Shown here: positions 1 to 12,065 of the stretch, piece after piece
Layout of the letters: each line of letters begins with the position of its first letter
How positions within the stretch are numbered: the first letter of the stretch is position 1
NCBI GenBank assembly: GCA_964036665.1
Contig: OZ038527.1
Coordinates: 5,270,001-5,334,000 of the forward strand
Reading direction: 5' to 3'
Length of the DNA stretch: 64,000 bases
DNA from: Gordius sp. MW1
Taxonomy: Eukaryota > Nematomorpha > Gordioida > Gordea > Gordiidae
Position numbers and translations under genes: made by a program
The notes under the pieces: model-generated
The model's input: only the letters and a program-made list of their open reading frames with translations
Told to the model about the DNA's origin: nothing
Database searches by the model: none

Positions 1-328
1 ACTATTGTTAATTTTTACATAGAGTTATCTGTAAAACTTCGTAAACTAATTATGAAAACTTAAACTTAGAGAAGATTATTGATTTTATTATTTTTTGATG
101 GTTTAATGAAAGCATTTAAATTGAAAAACGATAGGACTGATCTAAACTCTGCAAATGCTAATTTTCCAGAAACCTCATCACCTTCAAATAAACAGAGTTC
201 GCATACCAATACACTTTAAGTTGGAAAATAAATGATTTAAATTAATTTTAAACGAAAATAATACTATTATTAGATGACACTCAGGTTTAAAAAAGCTAAA
301 ATTCCCAGGCGTAAGGCTCCTTGTATAC

Positions 329-3300
329 TTTTATGGAGTCGAAATAGGCTGGTATCATTTCTGAGAGCCCGAGCCTGAGTGGAATAACTAAAACGAGAGA
401 TGGCGATTTGCAATCTTTATCTTTCAGGGCTCCATCGAATAAAATATCTGCGAGGATGGAAATTAATTTAAAAGCAATTAATATCAAGTAGTCCATCCAA
501 ATTTTAATAAAACTTTCGAAAAAATTAATAGTATTTCTGTTAAGAATGAAATAGCTTCGCAGCAAGTAGGCAACACTATACCTAAATCCCAATATACGAC
601 GGCTGGTTACCGCGAATCAATTCATAATAACTCTAATTTACATGGGCGTATCCAGCAATGGAATTAAAGGGGGGCAATAATGATTTATGAAGGGGCAAAA
701 TGATCCTTTTTTGAAATTTTGGCCATAATTTTAATAAATTTAAAAAAATGGAATTAGAGCTGCCCCCCCCCTCCCGGCTACTCCCATGCTAATTTATATG
801 CCATCTAGTGCAATCTTTAAATTAAAGACAAGTTCGACTAAAACCCTATCTCTTTTAGCATGCGATCGAAAATAATAACAGACATATAAGGTTTTACCGC
901 TTTTTGGAGCCCATCAATATGCCATAGTTAATTTTCTAGTCACATAATAATCGAGATGATAGGTATATATAAAGGGCAAAACTTGCTTTAATTTAATATT
1001 TAAATAAGGTTTAAACTAATTCCTTTTCTAAATATATTGCACAGACAATTAATGAGAAAATACATTAAATTTTAAACTTTTGTTCAAAACAAAATGGCGA
1101 CTGTAGATAGCTAAAGAAAATATTAAGCTATGTTAAGTAATTTAACTATATTTATAAGCCATTGCGTATTTGACGTCTATTAATCACATTATCACATCCA
1201 AATACAGCTCTTAATTTAACTCACATTAGGCATGGTAGATTTATATTATAGAATCTAGCATAAAAATTGCATGAGAAATATCATTTTTTAACTTATTTAT
1301 TTGGCCAATTTAAAAACAGGATAAAACATATTTTAGTTTACATTTACTAATTTAAACCTTTTCATTTAAAAGCTTTGACAATTTTATATGGAATTCCATA
1401 TTACTCATATAATAAAAATTAAACAATATTTAATGAATTTTGCAAAAAACATAACTGGGTCATAAAATAAATTTAAAAAACGTTGTGATAGTTCTTTATT
1501 ATAGGTGATGACAAAAGTATACTGCAATAAGAATAAAATGCAACAAATTAGGAATATAAAATCTCACTTATTCCTTCCAAAATCACGACATTATCCATGG
1601 CGACGTGGAACAGAATGTCATTGTGCGAGTCCTGCTTGGTTAAATATCTGCATTAAAATGCAAAATTACAAATTTAAATTATACAATTTTTTCTGAAATA
1701 GGTTGGTGAAATCTATTTGAATCCTCTCAAAATAACATGATTCCTAAAATGAAAAAATATTTTAAAATAAACTGATAACTTAAAAGAAGCATTTAATTAA
1801 ATAACTAAATGACAAGCCATCTTAAATTAGGCCCAAAGTTTAAAGCACATAATTTATCTGTACCATTGCTTAAACTTTAATTTATCTTAGAAATAAAATA
1901 TTTGCTTCTTAAGTTTTAATGAACCTTACCTATCAGAAATTTAATCATTAAAAAATGAAAAGGCAAATACAAAGTTTAATGAGTAAAAGAAGGTTGTTTA
2001 ATAATAAAATTGGTATTAAAATTTTTTATTTTGTCCTCAATAATAAGCTTGATGTGGTACAAAATATAGCAACCAATTCCCTACCTCCAACTTTCTTAAT
2101 CCTTACAGGACCAACTTAAGTAAACACTGGCTTAGTCAATATATTCAGAAATATCCATTAATTATATAAACTAGATGGTTTTATTAATGGTCTGGTAAGT
2201 TTGATGAAAAGGGTGGAAGGAAAGGGGCTACTATATTTCGGTCTGCTTGTGACCATTATCAAGGAAAAAAAGAGAAAGGGTATATAAAAAAAGGCATAAT
2301 GAAGGAAAAGTGCAGTAGGTTTATGAAAATCTTGCAACACAAATTAGTTTAAACCAATAATGGATAAATAAAGTATAGAATTGATAAAGAAGAGTGAAAA
2401 ATTTCTCATTATATGCACTTGATTGCTTGTGCCACGGAGTTGGGTCCAAACCATTTACCAGGGCCTGAATTGTCCAATAAGGAAGCTGAAGACGTTGATA
2501 TATTGTGGATTGAATACAGGCAAGTTGGGTCATCTAAAAAATGACGCAAAACTTGATTAGTTTGAGAGAGGAAAGCTTTCAAATTTTCCTTCAAAAATTC
2601 TTTGCCAACAGCTTCGTACAATAGAGCGTCTTGAGAAATTTCTACACCTGCATTTTTTGTAACCAGTTTAAGGCTGTCTTGGAGTAAGGTTTTATTGGTA
2701 TGACCATTTTTGAGGAAATACCAAGATTCCATAATGTAACGTTTGGCCGTATTTAACAGAGTATCATTTGGATTAAGGGGTAATGAAGGTTCTTCATTTA
2801 ATTCTTTTCCCTTCTCACTTATGTGATCTTCATGAGGTGTGTTTGATTCCACAATTTCTGGACTATTGCTAGAAAGCATTTTGCATTGCTTTTTAGGAAT
2901 ACTTGACTTGCTTGTTGCAGGTTGTGCACTAGGGTGTTGGTTATAATCTGATAGATAGAAGATTAATTGAATTCATAACTTAGCCGGCCAAAAATTAATT
3001 TTTATAATAATCTAGCCAGAAAGCTATTAATATTAGATTCAAAACTTTCTAAACAGGTAGTAAATTATAATATAACCATATTGATTATTAACATTTGAAA
3101 AAATTTACCAACTGACTCAATAACATTCCTATATTAGATTGCAATTTATAAAGGATGTTTTAAAACATAACTAAAATGCTTGATACACACCATATATGTG
3201 AATTTGTTTATAGCAATTTTTGCAAATTATAACTGACCAAACTAATCTTTCTATTTTAACAAATTTAAGCAACATATTTAAGATACAATTAAACATTGGT

Positions 3301-3725
3301 AAACCAAATATGATAAAGAGTATTCAGATATCTAATTATTGTATAAGTTTATATAATCTTGTATTTTGCTAACCAAGGTTTCGTGTCATTGCCTCTGCTA
3401 ACATCATTTGACCAGTTCTAATCATGCAGCCCCAACCAGTATCTGTAGTCAAACAATCTTCACCTTCTTTAATTTTAAATACAAATTATATAAAGCTGAA
3501 TTTACGAATAGGGGGAAAACCTTTTCTATATGTGAACCATAATTTATTGATAATTTCATGTTTTAATTCAATGCTATCTAAAAAATATATTTGAATTTCA
3601 TGATGGCAAAAACTTTCAACTGGGATATAACACTTGCCCAAAACCCAAACATTTTCAGAAGACTCATTTAAATCTGCAAATTGCAAAAATCCTGGTTCAT
3701 AGGTAAGACAAGCCTCATACATCAT
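329..3725 (-). CDS. atg4: ATG4 cysteine protease, five exons, C-terminus off the left edge
   Basis: ATG4 proteases process Atg8/LC3 at its C-terminal glycine and later delipidate it during autophagy, in the cytosol. Exons read on the minus strand: 3725-3506, 3463-3374, 2947-2419, 1647-1568, 447-329. All junctions are GT-AG and phases agree (1,1,2,1,0). Exon 1 has VWVLG followed by LWFTYRKGFPPI; exon 2 carries the catalytic-cysteine motif TTDTGWGCMIRTGQMMLA; exon 3 has YSIHNI and WFGPNSVAQAIK; exon 4 has FHVAMDN; exon 5 has LVLVIPLRLGL. These are family signatures in the expected order. The Asp-His part of the catalytic triad must lie left of position 1. Start chosen at tandem ATGs (3725/3722), matching the short N-terminus of ATG4B. 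Exon 3 holds a roughly 90-residue hydrophilic insertion before YSIHNI. Intron 1 is only 42 nt; the others are 426, 771 and 1120 nt. A MITE sits in intron 4. Confidence 0.93.
641..788. mobile_element. MITE with CATGGGCGTA-type ends, in ATG4 intron 4
   Basis: The 148-bp element begins CATGGGCGTATCCAG and ends CGGCTACTCCCATG, an imperfect terminal inverted repeat, and contains G-rich and C-rich runs. It is flanked by an exact 8-bp target duplication CTAATTTA (633-640 and 789-796). Non-coding. The 8-bp duplication suggests mobilisation by a hAT-like or P-like transposase (inference). Confidence 0.85.
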
Positions 3726-4168
3726 TTTTGTAGCATCCTTATTGATATTTACGATCAATAATAATTTATTACTTTTTTTTCAATCATTTTAGATATACCA
3801 AAACCAATATCATAATGCAAAAAAGATCATATTTGAACAAATAATAAAATAAAATAATTAACAGCTGATATTACCAAAGCATGACAACTTGTAACTAGTT
3901 TTCCTGAACCCTTGGTCTTTTCATAAACTAGAAAGACTGCTCACAACACACAAATGTGTACCCTTTTTTCCACCATTTTGATGTGAACATGGTAAAGTGG
4001 TGATCATATAGAAATTAGTAATTTTCGCGAATCAATTAATCTTAAAAAGGTAAATAAAAAGAATTGGGTAGAAATCAAAAACAACATTTTAAAATAAATA
4101 TCATTTAAAAAACACATAAAAATTCAAAATGTAAAAACTGGGATTAAAGTTTGTTTAATAATATAGCG

Positions 4169-4455
4169 TGTGGCGTTTTAGACATTGGCGAGATGAAGTA
4201 ACCAACTGACATTCAATTACTTTTTACTTTTCAACTTTTCAATCATCTATCCATTAACAATTCCACCAAAAACTTCCGCAATATCAACATAACCACATCG
4301 TTATTGATATATATTATTTTCATCTACTTCAGCGATCAACCCACGCTGTTGAATATTCTATCACACCAAATTTCGCTCATATTTTATTTCATTGTTAATT
4401 AATACCAACTAATCCTTATTGTGTGTGTGGAAATAAATACCTTACAAAAATTACA
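4169..4455 (+). repeat. 5' LTR of the Ty3/gypsy element
   Basis: 287 bp, from TGTGGCGTTTTAGACATTGG to TTACA, with an AATAAATA stretch near the end. It matches 8471-8742 apart from small indels. Confidence 0.93.
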
Positions 4456-4473
4456 TTGGTGACCTGAGACGTG

Positions 4474-5175
4474 ATGGAAACAAACACAACAATCCCAGAC
4501 TACAATGAACCAAGAGGAAGCGCAGTTCATGTGAGAATTTCTGAATTCCATCCTAAAAATATACGTATATGGTTGTCACAGGTAGAAGCCGTGTTTCACA
4601 CACGCAACATATCCTGGCAGAAGACTAAGTATTCCTACCTAGTCGAATCACTACCCCCAGAAGTCGCGGAAGAGGTGGCAGACCTCATATTCACGGTTCC
4701 TGAAACTACCCCTTACGACAAACTGAAGGAAGCAATCGTGAAAAGACTAGGAGACAGTGACGAAAAGAGGATAAGGAATTTATTCTCTGGGATATTTCTT
4801 GGAGACCGCACCCCCTCCCAGTTGGTAAGATACTTAAAATTGCGTTTAGGTATGTGATGGACGAAAAGATCCTAAAAAGTTTCTGGATGGACAAGCTACC
4901 ACAACATGTGGTAAGCATATTGGCTACTATGGGAGATGACCAATCACTGGATCGTAGCAGAAGTTGCTGATAGGATACACGAAACTTTCAGAGTCAGCAG
5001 CTTAGCATCAGTAGCTACTACCTATAACCTCACTCCAAATAACCCTACTCCCAACATTCTGATTCCCAATATTCCTATTCCCAATACTCAAACAAACGAA
5101 ATGCAGGAACTGATCAAAGCTGTGTCACAATTAGAACTCAGAATATCAATTAACAGGCAATCCCAACGACAGTAG
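4474..5175 (+). pseudogene. gag remnant of the Ty3/gypsy element
   Basis: It starts at ATG 4474, shortly after the primer-binding site. The first 128 residues form one frame (WLSQVEAVFH, LPPEVAEEVADL). The frame then shifts near 4850 and again near 4945, where the gag end continues as VAEVADRIHETF. A low-complexity Asn-Pro-Ile stretch follows at 5030-5090. Gag packages the element RNA. Not functional here. Confidence 0.85.
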
Positions 5176-5229
5176 GACGACATGGAGAAGGTCAAGCAGA
5201 TCTAGGTCATCATCCAGACAACGCCCAAC

Positions 5230-8200
5230 TGACACATGTTGGTACCATTATAAATTCGGAAAGGAAGCGAAGAAGTGCATGCAGCCATGCAAACTGACGG
5301 GCCGTCCCATTTGGGCGACAATGGGAAACGGCCGTACTTTCAGCCGCCTATTCTATTTATTCGACCGGTCCACCCAACGGAAATATCTCGTCGACACAGG
5401 CGCTGAAGTTAGCGTAATCCCACCCCCTCCCAAACATCCATTGATCCCGCATGGCCCAACTCTACAAGCGGCTAACCAAACCAGCATACACACATACGGA
5501 CAAGTCGTATTGAGTTTAGACCTTGGCTTGCGACGGGAATTTAAATGGGTATTTTTAGTCGCAAACGTACACACCCCTATAATTGGAGCTGACTTACTGC
5601 ACCACTATAAGTTAGTTGCGGACATCAACAATAAACGACTTATAGACAGCACCACACAATTATCGTCGAGAGGAACATCCTCACCACACCAGACATTCGG
5701 TATCCGTGTAGCACTCAGCAATCACAGCACAAAATTCGATGCAATCCTGCACGAATTTCCATCCCTCATATCCCCTCTAAACTTCAACCGTCAGATTCCA
5801 CCGCACGAGGTATGACACCATATTCTGACAAAAGGCCCAGCCCAGCACTCACGCCCCAGACGATTGGCGCCCGATAAATTAAGTGCAGCCAAAAAGGAGT
5901 TCGAATTTATGCTGGAACTAGGTATCATCAGTGAGTCAAAAAGTAATTGGGCATCCCCATTACATTTGGCTGTCAACAAATCAGGCGACTGGAGACCCTG
6001 CGGGGACTATAGAAGCTTGAATAAAGTAACGGTTCCCGACCGATACCCAATACCCCACATACATGACTTCACAGCAAATCTATGCGGAAAAACTGTTTTT
6101 AGCAAATTGGATTTGGTAAGAGCTTACCATCATATTCCGGTTGCACAAGACGACATCTGCAAGACAGCCGTAATGACACCGTTCGGACTTTTCGAATTCC
6201 GTAGAATGCCTTTTGGGCTAAATAACGCCGCACAAACCTTCCAGAGGTTTATCGACGTAGTTTTAAGAGGAATAGAAGGAGCCTACGCATATATAGATGA
6301 TATTCTATTAGCTAGCTCGTCCGACGCGGACCATGAAAGGCTCCTAAAAACCGTTCTTCAACGTCTACAAGAATATGATTTGAGGATCAATCCCGCCAAG
6401 TGCCAATTCGGAGTCGGAGAATTAGAATTTCTAGGACACAGAATATCTTCTACAGGTATAACCCCCCTACCGGAGAAGATTGATGCCATACAGAATTTTC
6501 CAAATACGGATTCGAGTAAAAAACTCCGCAGATTCCTCAGTATGATAAATTTCTACGGAGATTCTTACCCGGAATGGCGCAAACCCTACAGCCATTAACT
6601 GACATACTTAAAAACCCTTGGAAATCCGTGGTTTTAAACGACAGTCAGAGGAAAGCGTTCGACAAGGCTAAAGCCGCGCTCGGCGAATTCACCACCCTAA
6701 ATTTTTTGGACACCAGCCCAAAAACCAAAATTACGTTGACGACAGACGCATCCAATTCAGCGGTGGGTGCAATGTTGGAACAAACCGTATCAGAAAAAAC
6801 TTCGCCGGCATTTTTTTCAGTTAAACTTCAGCCAGCTCAGTCACGGTACAGCACATTCAGCCGAAAACTCCTCGCCATCTACCTATCTATCAAACACTTC
6901 AGACACATGTTAGAAGGCCGACATTTCACCGTTTTTACCGACCACAAGCCTTTAACCTACGCATTTAATGCGAAACCGGACAAATACTCGCCGCGAGAAA
7001 CCAGGCAACTGGATTTTATATCTGAATTCACCACAGATATACAATACATCAAAGGCGAAGCGAATTCAGTCGCGGACGCACTTTCTCGGTTAGGAGTGGA
7101 TGCTATCAAGGTACCTGAAATCTCCAACCTAGAAGAAATTAGTAAGCATCAAAGGACCGACCAAACCCTGAGCAACTTAAAGGAATCATCATCCCTAAAG
7201 TTACAACTAATCTCTATCCCAGGATCAGAGTATAAAGTTCTTTGTGATCTTTCAACCACTAAACCCCGACCGGTATTACCTGAAACACTCAGAAGGAAGG
7301 TTTTCGGTCACTTTCATGCTTTTTCTCACCCTGGCATACGAGCCACAAGCAAACTGATTTCAAGAGTGTATGTGTGGCCTTCGATGAACCAGGACGTTAG
7401 AAATTGGGCTAAGTGTTGTTTAAATGCCAACTAAACAAAGTTCATAAACACACTATAACGACGCCTGGGACTTTCGCACAACCAGACGCAAGATTCTCAC
7501 ACATACACGTCGATTTAGTTGATCCACTACCACCTTCAAACGGTTTCACATATATTTTGACAGCAATAGATCGTTTCTCGAGATGACCCATGGCCGTTCC
7601 CTCAAAGAAACATCTATCGAAAAGATCGCTTTCAAACTAATTGAAAGTTGGATAGCCAATTATGGTGTCCCAAGTACAATTACTACCGACAGAGGATCGC
7701 AGTTTCAGTCAGGACTTTTCAGACAACTATCCAACACACTAGGATGCAGGCATATAAAAACCACTGCCTATCACCCATCTGCCAACGGACTCGTGGAACG
7801 CTTCCACAGACAATTAAAGGCATCTTTAAAAGCCACCGAAAAAATCAAATGGAGTGAAGTTCTTCCACTCGTGTTACTTGGTATCCGTGCCACAATCAAG
7901 GAGGACATTGGACTAACACCATCCGCGTATATGGAACCAACATAAGACTGCCTGGAGACTATTTTCTACAGTTACCTGAGGCCAGCCAACAACCGGAAAT
8001 GGAACTGCATAACTTTGTAAACAAACTAAGAAAGACAATGATTGCAATACCGTACCCCATACCGCAACAGGAAGACAAAAGAACAGGTTAGCCAAGATCT
8101 GTTAGACAACTTCTCATGTTTTTGTTAGAAACGACGCAGTTCGCAGGCCACTCACCTCACCGTACGATGGACCGTTCAAAGTGTTAAAACGCGAACCAAA

Positions 8201-8310
8201 ATACTTCGTCATTGAAAAAAGTGGTAAACGAGATTCAGTCTCAATAGACAGATTAAAACCCCGCCATCTAAGTAGAGAGAAGCCATCCTTTCAGACAGCC
8301 GACGAAACTC
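5230..8310 (+). pseudogene. pol remnant: protease, RT, RNase H, integrase
   Basis: A zinc-knuckle-like CWYHYKFGKEAKKCMQPC lies at 5238-5291. The protease has the YLVDTGAEVS active-site motif near 5385. RT (5864-6590) has [24 protein letters not shown] and the YIDD catalytic box near 6290. RNase H (6574-7100) has TTDASNSAVGAML and TDHKPLTY. Integrase has an H-H-C zinc finger (7310-7430) and a core with TTDRGSQF and the glutamate context NGLVERFH (7583-7945). A GPY/F-like tail ([18 protein letters not shown]) is at 8150-8270. Breaks: frame change near 5810, near 6590 and near 7420, a stop at about 7583 inside the integrase core, and a frame change near 7940. Confidence 0.92.
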
Positions 8311-8470
8311 AAGCCGAGCACCGACACAAGAAGCGGAAGAACCAGTCAAAGTAGCTCGAAAAGGCAGAAAAGTCCATTGGCCCGATAAATCTTCGGGAAT
8401 ACATCACATAATTTTTAGCCAATTCTTATCGACATATTTAAAACCTTAAATACATTTGGAAGGGGAGTAT

Positions 8471-8742
8471 TGTGGCGTTTTAGACATTGGCGAGATGAAG
8501 TAACCAACTGACATTCAATTACTTTTTACTTTTCAATCATCTATCCATTAACAATTCCACCAAAAACTTCGGCAATATCAACAACACACATCGCTATTGA
8601 TATATATTATTTTCATCTACTTCCGCGATCAAACGCTATTGAATATTCTATCATACCAAATTTCGCTCATATTTTATTTCATTGTTAATTAATACCAATC
8701 CTTATTGTGTGTGTGGAAATAAATACCTTAAAACCAATTACA
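8471..8742 (+). repeat. 3' LTR of the Ty3/gypsy element
   Basis: 272 bp, TGTGGCG to ATTACA, preceded by a purine-rich tract (GGAAGGGGAGTAT, 8457-8470). Homologous to 4169-4455. Confidence 0.93.
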
Positions 8743-8941
8743 AGCGCCATCAATATTTTGTATAATATTAATTTATTGACGCTCGTTTAAATTATAAACT
8801 AGTAAGGAAGGTAAATTGACTGTTATATGGCAAAATTAGATAAATACACCAGTTACACTCTTCAAAATGGAGGAAAATTTGACACACATTAACCATATGC
8901 AACATATGGCATGAGCAGTCTATTAAGTCTATGGGACTTTT

Positions 8942-9333
8942 CTAACAACTAATATGGCGTTAAATGACATTACCCGCAGACACAACCCTCAAGTTTCAGC
9001 CCTAACCCTCACTTTAAACATATTGTTAACTCCAATTTGAACTTCAGCAATAAACCGTATAAACCCCGCTTTTAGAAAATTTATAGGAATAAATGAATGA
9101 CCTGAAAAGTAATAAGTTATATTTTAATGCAATTTCACCCACTTTGTGGGTTTTTGCTTTGATTGCTATTTTTGATGAAATACTTAAATGAGGGAACTAG
9201 TGTTTAGATTAGTTTGATTTTAAAGAACTTGATAAACTTGCCATACCATAAATTAAAAATATGGACGGGTTTATAAGCAAAAAAACTCAAAAAAATTATG
9301 GAAGTGTCGTATACTCCTGTCGTATCCGTATAT
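8942..9333. other. Intergenic, no feature seen
   Basis: AT-rich sequence between the P-type MITE and the hAT element. No coding signature or repeat was recognised. Confidence 0.5.
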
Positions 9334-9356
9334 ACTAGTATTAGAGGTGTGCATGG

Positions 9357-9470
9357 ATCAATACGATCCGACATCCGATCCGTCCGAACTCGGATCGGAT
9401 CAACATTTCAATTTTGGAAGTCGGATCGGATCAACATTTTATTTTAGTCGGATCGGATTTTCAAATTTAA
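9357..9470. repeat. Left subterminal repeats of the hAT element
   Basis: At least six copies of a CGGATCGGAT-like motif in both orientations. In hAT elements such clustered subterminal motifs bind transposase; that role is inferred here. Confidence 0.75.
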
Positions 9471-10289
9471 AATAAACAATAAGTTCTAATTAATTTAATA
9501 ATTTTTAGTATACCTTTTCATAATTATTATCTTTGCATTCTTTTTTATGCCCAATACCACCTCTCACCTTAGTAACCCTAATATATTTATCAGTAATTCC
9601 CTAGCTAGACTTTCTTGTTTGGCGAGAAAGGAGCTAGTGTCAATGATAAATCAGCATCTACCGTTTCCTTTTTAGCACACGCATCTCTATCTATCTCAAC
9701 TCAACTCAACTCCGAAAATCATCAATAACAATATCCCCTTTCCTTAAAGCACGCGCGTAGCTCCTTTCCCTCTTGATTTCGGGTAATCATGAATGATGTA
9801 GCTTGCCTTCTTAGAAGCAATCTCCATGGTGCAGGGGTATTGTCGTTGACGAGATGGTGTGAGTCATGCTGACTTGAGGGGAAAAAATAATGGGGGGGGG
9901 GTGTTGGAAATAATCATTGAGATTCGTAACAGCTAGCAAATACAACAATATTGTTTATCATATTAAAAACCGTCATGGAAGAAATAATAAAAAAATGAAA
10001 AGAAATAAAGACGGAAAAAGTCAAATTTGAAGTTACTTTGACCTTCTAAATGAAAATGATACATACACCATGTTATCTGCAAGAAATGCCATCATATCTA
10101 CACATAAAATTCCATTCGAAGTAGTTCCCATCTTTTGCATTATAAATGTATTCCAAAAACATCAGCTAAAAATACAATTAACAAATTTGTTACCAAACCT
10201 CTCGCTGAAATCACCAAATTAAAATTTTTTTGAAAAGCATCTAATTTATTTTATTTCAAAAAATATTCGACCGTTTCCAATCGTTAACG

Positions 10290-11850
10290 GGGAAGGATTT
10301 AGAGGAGTGCTCCAAGAAGCTCTGAATATTGGTGCCATTCATGGTCATATAAACGTTGATGAATTATTTTCAGATAGGACTACCTTAAGTAAGAATACAG
10401 CAAAACTTGCAGATGTAAGTAGAGAAGCATTAATATTAAAGTTACTCCCCCATTTAAAAGCAAAATCATGTCACTCTCGACCTCTGGACAGATGACTTTG
10501 TCAAAATAAACTACTTAACATTTTCTTTACATTATAAATCCCTCGGAATCCTACATAAGCATATTCTTTTCACTTCAAAAATAGATGTTGAAAAAAAAAC
10601 AGGGGAAAATACTTTAAGAGAAATATCTGTAAATTTTGAAAAACTTCACATCCCTACGGAATACATGAGATTGATAACTTATGTTACCGATCAGGGCTCT
10701 AACATGGTCATAGCCTTGCAAAATCATAAGCGAATGAATTGCACGTCCCATTTACTGAATACAGTACTACGAAACGTATTCAATAAAAATGATTTTACAT
10801 TCCATTACCCTCAGGTTAATGACTTGATAGAAGCATGCAAAAAGCTAACGACATATATGAAGCACAGTGGCAAAAATAAATATTTAAATCATACATTGCA
10901 TCAAGTAATAGAAACAAGATGGAACTCCAGACTCGACATGTTTGAGAGCATATTGAAGGAGTATAAGGAACTGACCACATATCTAACTTCTAAAGATATG
11001 CCAGAGAAGATAGATGTGATTGATAAAAATTTGCTGACCAAACTAATAAAAGTACTCCGGCCGTTTAAAACGGCTTCTTTAGTTCTGGAAGCTGATCAAC
11101 ACCCAACCTTTCACAATATATTGATTCAATATTACTCAGTGATCTTTCACAATCAGACCACGAGCAAACTGATGATTTTGAAGAACATCACGAAATTAAT
11201 GATCTTAAAAAAGATATTTGTACAACCCTCAAGTCAAAATTTCTAATCACTCAACAACATAAAATTGCCACATTTTTATGCCCAAATTATCGCCAACTCA
11301 GGATGCTCCCCCCAAATGAGCGAGTATGCGTAATTAATGAAATAAGATCCACACTAGCGTCAAATGATTTTTTGGTAGATTCTGCAACTGAGATTGAAAA
11401 TTATGCGGCAAGTAGTAGTGATAGTCAGCCTCAAAAAAAAGACAAAAAAGTAATTAACATACATTTAAATATGTATATATATTTTTTACATAAAATAAAT
11501 TATTTAATTTATATTTTAAAATAGTTAATCAATGGGAAGATGAGCAGGAAGAAGATAAAGCCCCCGATGAAATCTAAATTAACTTTTCGTTAAAAAATGA
11601 AGATTGCAAATATGATTCAAAAAAAGATTTGCTGAAATGGTGGGTTTTATATCAAACAGTCCTGCCAAGGCTTTATAAGCTGGCAAATAAAGTTTTAGCT
11701 ATACCTGCTACCACTTCCACTTCGGAAAGAAATTTCTCGGTGGCTAGAAGAACATTAGAAGAAGAACGCGAATTAAACCAGAAAATTTAGATTCTTTATT
11801 ATTTTTATATGATAATATGGAATTAGTCAAATAAAATTTTTATATTTATT
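10290..11850 (+). pseudogene. hAT transposase remnant
   Basis: Fragments in order. 10307-10495 is an N-terminal central piece. 10665-11246 carries YVTDQGSNMVIAL (the catalytic-core aspartate context) and MNCTSHLLNTVLRN, typical of hAT. 11633-11790 carries LLKWWVLY and LAIPATTSTSERNFSVA, the C-terminal dimerisation domain. A final shifted piece at 11780-11835 reads NLDSLLFLYDNMELVK. At least four frame changes or stops separate the pieces, so no active enzyme is made. Confidence 0.9.
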
Positions 11851-11943
11851 TCAGGTCTATTAAAATTGCTATACCTTATTTTTATGTATTTTGAATTTAA
11901 GCATCAATAAAAAGTTCTGTTCGTAAAATTTTAATTTAAAAAT

Positions 11944-12065
11944 TTCGGATCGGATTTAGATTTTAAAAAACTCGGATCGGATTTAGATTTTAAAAAACTC
12001 AGATCGGATGGTATATAAAATTTTTCAAAAACCCCTCGGATCGGATCAAAAAAATTTGATCCGTG
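11944..12065. repeat. Right subterminal repeats of the hAT element
   Basis: Four or more copies of the CTCGGATCGGATTTAGATTT-type motif, mirroring the left subterminal cluster. Confidence 0.75.

Larger units (their letters stand above)
4169..8742 (+). mobile_element. Ty3/gypsy LTR retrotransposon, decayed
   Basis: Two direct LTRs, a primer-binding site just after the 5' LTR (TGGTGACC from 4456), gag and pol remnants in the order protease, RT, RNase H, integrase, and a purine-rich tract just before the 3' LTR. A 4-bp target duplication AGCG is present at 4165-4168 and 8743-8746. The LTRs differ by several indels and substitutions, and the reading frame is broken in many places, so this copy is old and inactive. 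The gene order and the CxxH-like cysteine motif resemble Mag-like gypsy elements of arthropods (inference). Confidence 0.95.
3922..8933. mobile_element. P-type MITE (CATAGACT family) split by a Ty3/gypsy insertion
   Basis: The left end reads CATAAACTAGAAAGACTGCTC. The right end, reverse-complemented, reads CATAGACTTAATAGACTGCT. Flanks carry a near-perfect 8-bp duplication, GGTCTTTT (3914-3921) and GGACTTTT (8934-8941). Without the gypsy element (4169-8742) the MITE is about 440 bp. Its internal AGCGCCATC segment recurs near 12892 in the P-superfamily element. It lies about 200 bp upstream of the ATG4 start codon. Assignment to the P superfamily rests on the shared ends and the 8-bp duplication. 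Confidence 0.8.
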
